A DNA stretch of 64,000 bases. Source: a virus. Shown here in pieces: positions 9,545-18,873 of this stretch; within the stretch, counting starts at the first letter, position 1, and each line of letters opens with the position of its first letter. The notes under the pieces are model-generated. The model was not told where the DNA came from and did not search any database. It worked only from the letters and a program-made list of their open reading frames with translations. The stretch covers positions 62,001-126,000 of IMG/VR virus record IMGVR_UViG_3300032093_000021, one strand, 5' to 3'. The translations under genes were made by a program, and so were the position numbers.

Positions 9545-10723
9545 TTATTGAGTTCGTAAATCAAAGAATCCATACCCATAATTTTGCAAGTCCCCGATAT
9601 TATCAACTTCACCTAACCTTTCAACTCTCTCCAAAGCACTATTCTTACCTCTTTCTATAAAAATATCGGATTGTATTTGTGGATCAGAAATTACGTTTAA
9701 CAAAGCTTCATTTTTAGTCATAGCTGATTGAACCATCCAATTAGAGGTTAAACCACTACTATTGATAGTATATATTGTCGTTGAGTTATCAAAATCAATA
9801 TAATTGACACCTTGTATTGTATAAGCAGTAAATGAGGATGGTTGAGTTATATCTGATGTAATAACACCCCAACAATTATCCCCATCTTTTCTCACACAAA
9901 TCCCAGTCTTAAATGGATTCTTACCATATTGTCTAAGTTCCTCAATTCTTGATTTTGTTATTCCACTAACAATTATTGGTAATGTAGTGTAATTATCAGA
10001 AGTCTGTTCACTTATCAAATTCACCGAATCACCTGAAAATATAAAATCATAAGAAACCGGTGTTGCTGACCAAGACCCTATGTTTGGTGTAAAAAAGGCC
10101 TCTCCCTTAGGATCGTCAATCACCATTTTTTTATAAGGAACGACCACACTTTTACTTATTGTATTGGTTCCCCAAGGTGTTTTTTGAATTAATGTTATCT
10201 TATATTGTTTCGGAACATTTGATGGATAAGTGTGTGATACAAAATTAGGAGCAAAGTTAGTTATTGTTTGTTTTGGTGACCCATCACCCCAATCTACCTG
10301 ATAAGATGACAAAGCCAAAAAGTTTTTTAAATTCTTTTCAGAAGTGTTATAAATGTTATATGTGTAGGGTGTATTTGTTTTAGATGTGAAAATAAAATTA
10401 GTAACCACATCTTTTTGTATTATAGCCCCATCAAACACTGAATAAACACCCATATCTACATTATTTTGTCTAAACAAAATAGGTATAGTTAAACCAGTTA
10501 ATATGGACGATCCATTGGTTCCTCCGCTTAGAATATCGGTCATAGCACTATATACAGTTGTGATTCCTGTGTTTGCGCCAATACCTTCAGGTATAACAGT
10601 AATAAAACAACAATTACCGGTTATTGCAGTAATAACGTAGGTTGACGAAGTGTATGGTACACTAACTAAATCACTTAGTATATTTTCAGGCGAAATTTTT
10701 ATATAGTATTTATCTTCAGTCAT
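9545..10723 (-). CDS. PKD-domain baseplate-associated protein
   Basis: 392 aa. Around residues 140-200 the sequence YQVDWGDGSPKQTI … SHTYPS … YKITL is a typical PKD (Ig-like) fold signature with the WGDG motif. The C-terminus (IERGKNSALERVERLGEVDN … YGYGFFDL) is charged and looks like a conserved docking tail. It shares one base with the upstream gene. The function is not known; a structural connector in the distal tail is inferred. Confidence 0.6.
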   Translation of the reverse strand: MTEDKYYIKISPENILSDLVSVPYTSSTYVITAITGNCCFITVIPEGIGANTGITTVYSAMTDILSGGTNGSSILTGLTIPILFRQNNVDMGVYSVFDGAIIQKDVVTNFIFTSKTNTPYTYNIYNTSEKNLKNFLALSSYQVDWGDGSPKQTITNFAPNFVSHTYPSNVPKQYKITLIQKTPWGTNTISKSVVVPYKKMVIDDPKGEAFFTPNIGSWSATPVSYDFIFSGDSVNLISEQTSDNYTTLPIIVSGITKSRIEELRQYGKNPFKTGICVRKDGDNCWGVITSDITQPSSFTAYTIQGVNYIDFDNSTTIYTINSSGLTSNWMVQSAMTKNEALLNVISDPQIQSDIFIERGKNSALERVERLGEVDNIGDLQNYGYGFFDLRTQ

Positions 10724-11544
10724 TATGGATTGACATATTCATACCATTTTATGGAGTTCCCACTACCACCTACATTCAAGTTCGTTTGAGTGTCATACAC
10801 TTTATAAGTGTAATCTGAGTAATCTAATTCAACTCTATAATAGAAATAGTTTTCAGGCTTGAAATTAAAATAATTTGTCCCCCCAATCTGAGTTTGTTTC
10901 CTATTCATCATCTTTATGTAAATTCCTGATTTAGCATCAAAGAATTTTGCCGACATATAAAAAGTTTTAAGATTCAAAAAATCTCTTCTTTTTAACCAAT
11001 AAATAAAAAATCCTTCTTTATCACCAACATAATCTAATTTGAATATTGGTCTTTTAATTTTCACGTTTTTAAGTGAACCTATATTTGTAGTCAAGGTGGA
11101 TCCTTGTTGCGTTGGAATTATTATTGTAAAATAATTTGTTTGCCCGCTTTGTAGTGGACTATCATAGAAATCTAACTTAAAAAAAGATTTTTTGAAAGGA
11201 TTGGCAAAGTAATATATTTCTCTTTCCGGAAATCCTTGAACTCTGTAATCCGCCTCCCATACGGCATTTGCAATACTTGGAGCCGTAACTGCAGTACTGA
11301 CAAAATAAAATTCATAATTGATATCAGTCAAATTTGCATTTACAGGATTTGTTTTGTTTGAATGTGCAAATCTAGTCACTTCAAAATCTTTGTCAAGATT
11401 CAGAACATCTCTGCTTGTTTTCTCTTGGAAAGTATCCAAATCCATACCTCTATCAAGAAAATCCCATTTCATTTCAATTGGGATATTGACACCCTTTTCT
11501 TGGACTTCAGAAAACAACAATTTATATTTATTCACACTCATCAA
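10723..11544 (-). CDS. putative baseplate protein, unknown (273 aa)
   Basis: Starts MMSVNKYKLLFSEVQEKGVN. The product is rich in Tyr, Phe and Lys and probably beta-rich; it has no recognised domain, signal peptide or membrane segment. It overlaps the upstream 569-aa gene by 17 nt and the downstream PKD gene by one base, so the three are translationally coupled. A virion role is inferred from this coupling. Confidence 0.55.
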   Translation of the reverse strand: MMSVNKYKLLFSEVQEKGVNIPIEMKWDFLDRGMDLDTFQEKTSRDVLNLDKDFEVTRFAHSNKTNPVNANLTDINYEFYFVSTAVTAPSIANAVWEADYRVQGFPEREIYYFANPFKKSFFKLDFYDSPLQSGQTNYFTIIIPTQQGSTLTTNIGSLKNVKIKRPIFKLDYVGDKEGFFIYWLKRRDFLNLKTFYMSAKFFDAKSGIYIKMMNRKQTQIGGTNYFNFKPENYFYYRVELDYSDYTYKVYDTQTNLNVGGSGNSIKWYEYVNP

Positions 11545-13237
11545 TCAATGGATTTCCAATTGCATTTATGTCTTGCTTGACTGTCCCTTCAGGTCTCAAT
11601 CTAAAAATTATTTTTGAGGTTGGGTAATGTGTTCCGTTTATGAATGGATAATTTAATCCCAATCCTTTTTCATCAACGTAACCATAAGTATATATGTCTC
11701 TCCAAATTAATCTATCTGTGGATTGAATGTAAAAAGCATAATCGGGAGCCCCTTCCACTTCATCAATCAAAGCTTCCTCCAAATAATCTGAATATACTCT
11801 TATAGGTATTGAATTGTGTGGTTTATAATAATACCCATCAGGGTTTGTTGTATTCAGATTATTTAATGTAAAATAATCATTGTTGAAATATAGTTTGTGA
11901 AAAAAATCGGAGAGTAAATACTCATTTTGTTCCAACTGATTAAATTCACAAAAACCACCACTTATTACATCGTTCAATCCTAAATCTCTATTATAATAAA
12001 ATGTTCTACCATTTGAAACATAATTACCAAGTTGAATATTGGTAAGATTGACTTGATTGTTCGCATTGGACCAATATGGTGATACTGTATTTGTAATATT
12101 AAACTCATATCCTTCTCTTAACCCTACGTTATTGAATATTGGTTTATTAAACCAACCAAAATAACCTCGGTTTATAATTGTGACGAACACCTCTGTAATT
12201 GGTCTTTTCAGATTATCTCTCAGAGGTGCAATATCAATATCTCTTTTGAAAGTTAGATTATACGATTGATTACCATGTCTTTGCGTAATTCTTGCGGATC
12301 CCGGAGGGGTTATTTTATCAAACTGAAATCTATTTTTTACCCCAAAACCATTTTGTTCAAATCCCGATTTAACCAAAACCGCGTCATCCGCTTTAGTTAA
12401 AATTCTATGTTTTCTAACATAATATATTGATTTTGAATCACCTGAATTGTTTATGTCAACAATCCTTTTTAAAGTTCCAACACCTCCGTTCGGTAATGCA
12501 GAATTTAAGGTAGATTGTGTTAAATTGATAATAAATTTATCAGAATTAAATCCGTTGTTTCCTAATGAATAAACCTCCTCAAGATATATATTACCATTGT
12601 AATTTATTTCAACATATTGTCCAGGTTGGAAATTATGAGGGACAGGACAAACTAACGAAATCAAATCTTGACCATTGAAATCAAATGGTTTATTAATTTG
12701 AAAAGGGATCCCTTCTGACGCTACCCATGTTTTACTCACATTAGAAGATGGATAATATAATAATCTTTTATTGAAATCGTTCTCAAAAGGATAACTTAAA
12801 TAGAAGTTCCAATTATAAAAAGATGATTCTTCATTTATAAAATTAAGATGCACATTTGGATTTTGTGTGTATCCAACAACATTATTATCCGTTCTCATCA
12901 AATCAAATTCTTTATATTGTGGATATCCTGACCAAATTTGAGTGACAAATGAATCATCAGGATTCAAGTAATACAATTGATCTGTGAATTTAGAATATGG
13001 TGAGGTCCCAATATATGAATTAAAAAATAAAAAATCTATATTAGCCGTAAATCTAAAAATAGAACTGCTTTGCCTTTCCTCGTCAAACACATCAACCAAA
13101 CTTAATACCACACTTCTGTCATACTCCTCCATTTCCTTTTCGGTGTTTGACAATGGTAAATTAAGGTTAATATCTGTATTAATAGATGACTTAAATCTTT
13201 CTTTACCTAAAACTATTCTAGTATCAATTCTATTCAT
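11528..13237 (-). CDS. putative baseplate protein, unknown (569 aa)
   Basis: Starts MNRIDTRIVLGKERFKSSIN. A large aromatic, beta-rich protein with no recognised family. Gene overlaps on both sides (8 nt with the 1851-aa gene, 17 nt with the 273-aa gene) mark it as part of the baseplate operon between gp6 and the gpI-like gene, where myoviruses encode wedge and fibre-connecting proteins. Confidence 0.55.
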   Translation of the reverse strand: MNRIDTRIVLGKERFKSSINTDINLNLPLSNTEKEMEEYDRSVVLSLVDVFDEERQSSSIFRFTANIDFLFFNSYIGTSPYSKFTDQLYYLNPDDSFVTQIWSGYPQYKEFDLMRTDNNVVGYTQNPNVHLNFINEESSFYNWNFYLSYPFENDFNKRLLYYPSSNVSKTWVASEGIPFQINKPFDFNGQDLISLVCPVPHNFQPGQYVEINYNGNIYLEEVYSLGNNGFNSDKFIINLTQSTLNSALPNGGVGTLKRIVDINNSGDSKSIYYVRKHRILTKADDAVLVKSGFEQNGFGVKNRFQFDKITPPGSARITQRHGNQSYNLTFKRDIDIAPLRDNLKRPITEVFVTIINRGYFGWFNKPIFNNVGLREGYEFNITNTVSPYWSNANNQVNLTNIQLGNYVSNGRTFYYNRDLGLNDVISGGFCEFNQLEQNEYLLSDFFHKLYFNNDYFTLNNLNTTNPDGYYYKPHNSIPIRVYSDYLEEALIDEVEGAPDYAFYIQSTDRLIWRDIYTYGYVDEKGLGLNYPFINGTHYPTSKIIFRLRPEGTVKQDINAIGNPLIDECE

Positions 13238-16200
13238 CGGCTAATAATATTTCTATGTATTTTTGTCTAAATTTATTTAACGCCGTCCTATTTTTATTTA
13301 ATCCAAAATAGAAATACCATGGAGCACCACCAATGAACGGATTTGGCGTATTTTGGTTCAAACTATAAATAGCATCTTGTATCAGAATAGATCCGTTAGT
13401 CCAATTATTAGGTGTTGTTGCACTTGCAACAAATGAAACACCATCTTCATTTACTCCTCCAACATTTGTAAAATCATCAGGTGATTTATAGTCAAGCATC
13501 GTATAATTTTGACCAACTATTAAAGTTCCGCTAGTCAACGTTGTTGGTGGTTGTTGATAATTGAAAAGATATCCTCTATAGTCCCAATCACTGAATGTAT
13601 TACCTCTTGGATATGGACTATTTTCTCTGTCTAAACTTTGATACCCTTCTTGGTATATGTCTAGCATAGTTGTTGCCCAGTTATTAAATTGTGTCCCAAA
13701 TAAATTCCCACCATCAATATTCCATCTATAATGTGGAACTATTTGCGTCTTTTTAGGTAAGTCATTATATACAAAAGTTCCTGATGGTAATGGTGTTGGT
13801 CTGAATCTTATGATTCTCATTGGTGATACGTAATCTCTTAATTGAATATCTTCGTTTGTTGAATCAAAATAAATTCCAATCACCGCACCCCCACCTATAG
13901 CACCTCCAGCAATCACAGCATCAGGATTAGGATTATCTGTTCTATAAAAACTAGAATCAAAAGGAACAATTCCAAATTGAGAATTTACTGCCGCCGCTTG
14001 AGCAAAGTCCCCATCTACCTTTTTACCAGGTCTAGAAAATAAAGTTGTTAATGTATTTGCACCCCCGAACAACCCTTGGAATGTTGTTGGTTGTGTCATT
14101 CGTGATGCAGAAAATAAAATAATAACATCTTCAATATCGTTATAACTTGATGGTTGTAATTGATCCATTATATATCCATAATATCTATCATTTAAAATTA
14201 CCTCTTTCAAAAAGGAATCCCTTGGGCCTAAGTTAATTATTGTTGTAGGATACTTTAGATTTCTTTGGTTAGCCCCAAATTGAGTTTGTTTTTGTGATAC
14301 AGGTGGAGATCCTATAAATTTATACTCATTCGTGATAGGGTCAAGCGCCGCAGGTGAAGACCTATAGTAAAAATTATTACTTTCATTTTGTAATACCAAA
14401 AGTTGTCTAGGAAAAACTCTTTTACTTACTTGATTAAATTTATTATAGAATGTATTAACTTTGAAAGGAAACGCATAGAGATTTCCATTTACCCAATTAT
14501 TTATAAAAGTATTTGCAAGTACCCCTTGGCATAATCCATAATAAAATCTAAATCTATAGTTCCACTCCAAAATCTGATTAATATCTCCATCTTTTCCAAA
14601 TAAACCTATTAAAGGTTTTGTAACAATCCAATAACAACCATTTCTGACTTTATCTTCCTTACAATTTTGTTGGACTGTCATTGAGTTTCCCTGACTTTGA
14701 TAACAACTTAAATCTCTCATACCAGTACAACTGAAACTATCTAAAATAGTTGATTCATACCCTTTATTATCGCTTGAAAATTCAGGATCAAAGTCATTAT
14801 TATATTGAGGTGAACTTGGTTGATTATTTGCGGCTGTTGGGTCATCCCCCGGGATGACATAAAAATCATCCCATGATGCATGTTGTAAAACACCTCCATC
14901 TGGTAGTTTAGGCAATCTGTCAGCTCTCATTACTATATTCTGAGAATTATTCATACTTGTTTGAAATGTAGAATAAGTAGGTCTTATTAAATTCCTACCA
15001 TCACCATTTCTGAATTCATAGGTTGATCCATGTATTGATTCGTTCAGATCATATTTTGCATCTCTTCTTTCCAAGTTAGTAACGACCGTACTACCTAATG
15101 AATCTTGATCAGTTTGTAAAACAAGACCCATGTTTACAGAAGTAAGATTTGATCTGTTTCCTGCATATATTTTCAATATAATTCTATCTGTTGGGTTCAT
15201 TGGAACCGCATTATTAATATAAACCGGAAGTCTATCCCTTTGACTACTGGGTGGTAGAAACAAAGTATCAAAGTTATTACTTATAAGAGTTTCAGTTACC
15301 CCATCCCACTTAAATACCCTTAAAATAAAGTATATACCATTTAGATAAACAGATGACATTCTTACATAAAAATTCCACCATCCTTGTGGTATTAAATTCA
15401 CATTAGGTACTCCAACAGGTGTTACAAAATTCATAATATTAACGAATCTCACTAAATCTCCAGTACCCCATGATGATGGATTGGTACCTGTAGCTATAAA
15501 TGTAGTACCTTCGTTATTATTTGGTGCACCTACATTTGTAAAATTAGCACCACCGGAATTGTCGCGAATTCTGTAAATATTACCAATAGTCAAAGCTCCA
15601 CCACTTTGTGTGTCGGGTAAATTTGTTGTGACAACATTATTCCCAATCGCCCTTTGTGTTGAAGTTTCTTTGTATGTTGGTATTGTACCATTAACTAAAC
15701 TATTCAAGAAAAAAACTTTTCCGTCGGCAATTTGATCCGCCAAATCAAAGAACAAAGGATTCCCTTCATTGGCTCTTAAATCGCTAACACCATTAAAGTT
15801 TCCAAATTGTGTGTTGTTATTTATGTTTAAGTTTATTCCATCAACATTACCTGAAGGTGGTGGTCCCAAACTTGAATATTGTGAGGTGAGATTTGATATA
15901 TATGGTATAAAATTACCTGGCTTGAAAACATATGATGGGTAAAATAATTTTAAACCTTGTGAGCTTGTGTTATTATCAGTAATTTCATTGTGATTTGCCA
16001 TTACCATATTACCTGAACTCGTAGTATTTTGTATAGGAATATTTAATCTTAATTTATTTGTAATTTTTATTTGATCATGGTTATCAAACCCAAATAATCT
16101 ACCTAACTCAATAGTCGTATCAATTTTTTCGGAATACACATCAACACCTCTTTGCGCTATAACAACATAAGAATCTAAATTTAACAACTTGCTGAATTCC

Positions 16201-18785
16201 CCGTAAGTAAATCTTGGATTCACCGCAAGTCCATCTTCATAGATATAAAGTTTACCATTGAAAATTTCAGCTAATGAACCAGCTCTTGCCTCAGGTTTTG
16301 ATAAGTTAATAAATTGTGATATTGTCATAGATGTTAGAACTTGATAATATTCCACATCCGATGGTAAACCATATAAACGAATATCTCCTGCCCAATTTAA
16401 TGAAATAGTTTGAGTAATGTTATTGATTCTATTAGCGGGATCGGCATGTTTTATTGTTATTGAAGGTGAAAAGGTTGTTACCCCTGTTGTCCCATTTGTT
16501 CCCCAAAGATTTGGTAATGTATGACCACTGATGTTAGGGTCAGCACTTGTTGTTGGGTCAACGAATGTCATAAGACTGGCTCCGGATGTACTACCTGTAA
16601 AAGCAGAACCAAATGACGATATAAAAACAATAATGTTATCATATATTTCCGGATTATTCCCATATTTTAACTTGATTTGATTATTTCCACCCTGATCATC
16701 ATAAAAATTTGATTTAACATTGAACGCGTTTATTCTTGCGGCAAAACTCAAATCTTTGGTAGACAATAATCCGGATTTAAATTCATTTCCATATAGTATC
16801 GGAATTATGTTATCAACATCGTTACTTGTTAAATTAGGAAAATAATCTTTTACGTTATTTGAATTTATATCTACAAATGGATTTTCATCTGTTGGACTAT
16901 TTGAATTGAATCCAGTCATCCCCGGATCATATGTTTCAACATTAAATGGTGGTAATTTAGCCTGTGGTGTTGTTCCTGAACCATCCTCATTACCTGGGTC
17001 TTTACAATCACAAATGTCACAATCAGGATAACTTAACATGGGTAATGATAACGGCCCCATAGGGGGATCTTGGTCACAGTTAATTTTTGCCAACATTCTC
17101 CTAAATGGGTACCCCCCCAATATTTTCCAATTTTTCAACGCACACAAAAAACCTAAAATAATTCTAAAAATTAAATTAACAATAAAGGCTAAATAACTAT
17201 ATACAATAACAAAAGGAATTATAATGGTTGTAAGGATTACCAATAAAATATTGAATATTCTCCATATCAAGCTCGTATAAAAAAACGCATCATTGACGGG
17301 GTATTTATTTGTGGTATCTTCGCAAGTATCTTCATCTATTCTTTTTATACCAATAAATCTTTGTTTATTCCTTCTCCTTTTTTCTTGGTCCATAAACTGT
17401 GCAACCGAATAAACTTTATTATATTCAAATTCATAAAAATAATCGTCACAATTTATTATACTCAAAATATCAGGATTTGTTACTGAGACATTTCCGGTAG
17501 TATACGCACTCCAATCTAATCCAAAGGCATAAGATGATTGAGCTTCTTGAAATGCGCTTTGACCCAAATTACCAGTCAACGGATCAACGTTTTGTTGATT
17601 TATATCCCAACCCCTTTCTTTTACATTCGGAACTAAAAAGTATCCCCTTTTGAAATCCTCATTTATATTTTTTGATTGTTGCCACTTAATTTTGAACCTA
17701 TATTTAGCCTTGGTAGGGACCCCAATTTTCGGATTATCTGACAATATTTGTTCACCGAATTCATTAGTAGTAACATAGTCCGCATTCATTGGTAAATCAA
17801 ATAACCAAACTCCATCTTCATCAATTACTTTCCCCCCATTAGGAAGTTCCGCTTGTTCAAGAATTGGTAAACCATTTTCATCTTCAAAAATTGTTTGGGT
17901 GATGGCAATTATTTCTCCCGGACCCGCAATCATTGAACATAAATTTCCTGTTGTCTTTTTGGCGACACCATTAGCCTTTAACCCTGTTCTTTCTGTGGAA
18001 CTCATTAGGGAACCCATAAAAACCGCAGTTGGTTCCAATTTGATATTTGCTTCAGCGGTTAAATCAAAATCAGTCCTTGTAATTCCAATTTGGCAGGTAT
18101 CGGGTTCACCCCAAAAAGGTAATATATCAATATTTTTATTTATCACCACAATTTGTGGTAGTTCACTGAAATTTGTTGATGCTCTGAATCTTGGACCGTC
18201 AAACTGCTCCTCCGTTGCTAACCCAATTCTAATCAAATCTTGTGGTGAAAGAGAAAAAGATCCTATATCAGATAAATCAATATTTAATACAATTGTTTGA
18301 TTTCCCAATGGAACACCGAAAATCATGTAGTCACCGCTTTCATTTGTTGTGACAGTATACTTATAATACTTATTATAAATTTCAATAGCAGTTTCGTCAA
18401 TTACAGAATCTAATCTTGACGGAAAAGTTCCAGTTGGAACATGACCGGGATAAGATGGTAAATATGGTAAGAGATTATACTTGAATCCATCTTCGTTTTG
18501 TTGATCCAAATCTTTATATGGATAAATTGAAGATATGATTGGATTCAAACTATCTTCATCGGATACAGGAATGAAAACAGATACCTTTGCATTTGGTATA
18601 CCATACCCTTGATTGGCAAAAACTCTTCCCGCTAATACTCCATAATCCGAACACATTCTTTCATAAACGTCCTGTTGTCTAATCTTTAATGAAAGTATTT
18701 CTAATTGTTCAAAATCCTGATCAACTTGTAAAACAATATTCTTATCATCACCCGGAGTGGTTCTTATTCTGTAGGACTTACCCAT
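13230..18785 (-). CDS. giant baseplate-region protein with central hydrophobic (membrane-like) segment, 1851 aa
   Basis: Starts MGKSYRIRTTPGDDKNIVLQ. Residues ~45-170 look like a carboxypeptidase-regulatory/transthyretin-type beta domain (GRVFANQGYGIPNAKVSVF … SGDYMIFGVPLGNQTIVL). Residues ~507-550 form an unbroken hydrophobic stretch (IFNILLVILTTIIIPFVIVY and onward) long enough for two transmembrane helices. It is followed by a Cys cluster around residues 590-600 (CDICDCKD). The remaining ~1250 residues are Asn/Thr/Ser-rich and beta-like. It lies directly downstream of gp6 and is preceded by a hairpin and a TATTTAT motif. Membrane helices are unusual in a virion structural protein; a role in membrane contact during infection is possible but speculative. 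Confidence 0.6.
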   Translation of the reverse strand: MGKSYRIRTTPGDDKNIVLQVDQDFEQLEILSLKIRQQDVYERMCSDYGVLAGRVFANQGYGIPNAKVSVFIPVSDEDSLNPIISSIYPYKDLDQQNEDGFKYNLLPYLPSYPGHVPTGTFPSRLDSVIDETAIEIYNKYYKYTVTTNESGDYMIFGVPLGNQTIVLNIDLSDIGSFSLSPQDLIRIGLATEEQFDGPRFRASTNFSELPQIVVINKNIDILPFWGEPDTCQIGITRTDFDLTAEANIKLEPTAVFMGSLMSSTERTGLKANGVAKKTTGNLCSMIAGPGEIIAITQTIFEDENGLPILEQAELPNGGKVIDEDGVWLFDLPMNADYVTTNEFGEQILSDNPKIGVPTKAKYRFKIKWQQSKNINEDFKRGYFLVPNVKERGWDINQQNVDPLTGNLGQSAFQEAQSSYAFGLDWSAYTTGNVSVTNPDILSIINCDDYFYEFEYNKVYSVAQFMDQEKRRRNKQRFIGIKRIDEDTCEDTTNKYPVNDAFFYTSLIWRIFNILLVILTTIIIPFVIVYSYLAFIVNLIFRIILGFLCALKNWKILGGYPFRRMLAKINCDQDPPMGPLSLPMLSYPDCDICDCKDPGNEDGSGTTPQAKLPPFNVETYDPGMTGFNSNSPTDENPFVDINSNNVKDYFPNLTSNDVDNIIPILYGNEFKSGLLSTKDLSFAARINAFNVKSNFYDDQGGNNQIKLKYGNNPEIYDNIIVFISSFGSAFTGSTSGASLMTFVDPTTSADPNISGHTLPNLWGTNGTTGVTTFSPSITIKHADPANRINNITQTISLNWAGDIRLYGLPSDVEYYQVLTSMTISQFINLSKPEARAGSLAEIFNGKLYIYEDGLAVNPRFTYGEFSKLLNLDSYVVIAQRGVDVYSEKIDTTIELGRLFGFDNHDQIKITNKLRLNIPIQNTTSSGNMVMANHNEITDNNTSSQGLKLFYPSYVFKPGNFIPYISNLTSQYSSLGPPPSGNVDGINLNINNNTQFGNFNGVSDLRANEGNPLFFDLADQIADGKVFFLNSLVNGTIPTYKETSTQRAIGNNVVTTNLPDTQSGGALTIGNIYRIRDNSGGANFTNVGAPNNNEGTTFIATGTNPSSWGTGDLVRFVNIMNFVTPVGVPNVNLIPQGWWNFYVRMSSVYLNGIYFILRVFKWDGVTETLISNNFDTLFLPPSSQRDRLPVYINNAVPMNPTDRIILKIYAGNRSNLTSVNMGLVLQTDQDSLGSTVVTNLERRDAKYDLNESIHGSTYEFRNGDGRNLIRPTYSTFQTSMNNSQNIVMRADRLPKLPDGGVLQHASWDDFYVIPGDDPTAANNQPSSPQYNNDFDPEFSSDNKGYESTILDSFSCTGMRDLSCYQSQGNSMTVQQNCKEDKVRNGCYWIVTKPLIGLFGKDGDINQILEWNYRFRFYYGLCQGVLANTFINNWVNGNLYAFPFKVNTFYNKFNQVSKRVFPRQLLVLQNESNNFYYRSSPAALDPITNEYKFIGSPPVSQKQTQFGANQRNLKYPTTIINLGPRDSFLKEVILNDRYYGYIMDQLQPSSYNDIEDVIILFSASRMTQPTTFQGLFGGANTLTTLFSRPGKKVDGDFAQAAAVNSQFGIVPFDSSFYRTDNPNPDAVIAGGAIGGGAVIGIYFDSTNEDIQLRDYVSPMRIIRFRPTPLPSGTFVYNDLPKKTQIVPHYRWNIDGGNLFGTQFNNWATTMLDIYQEGYQSLDRENSPYPRGNTFSDWDYRGYLFNYQQPPTTLTSGTLIVGQNYTMLDYKSPDDFTNVGGVNEDGVSFVASATTPNNWTNGSILIQDAIYSLNQNTPNPFIGGAPWYFYFGLNKNRTALNKFRQKYIEILLADE

Positions 18786-18801
18786 TAAAATCTTTTAATT
18801 T

Positions 18802-18808
18802 ATAAATA
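18802..18808 (-). promoter_or_regulatory. TATTTAT motif ahead of the 1851-aa gene
   Basis: The sense strand reads AACTATTTATAAAT, 16 nt before the ATG. One of 15 sense-oriented copies in this window. Confidence 0.5.
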
Positions 18809-18815
18809 GTTATAG

Positions 18816-18833
18816 CATCATTTTTTAATGATG
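18816..18833 (-). terminator. small hairpin, possible weak terminator or attenuator
   Basis: CATCATT / AATGATG perfect 7-bp stem with a 4-nt loop between gp6 and the 1851-aa gene. It has no T-tract, so termination is uncertain. Confidence 0.35.
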
Positions 18834-18873
18834 TCACATTAAAACATAATTGATAATGAGAATAAATAAATTA

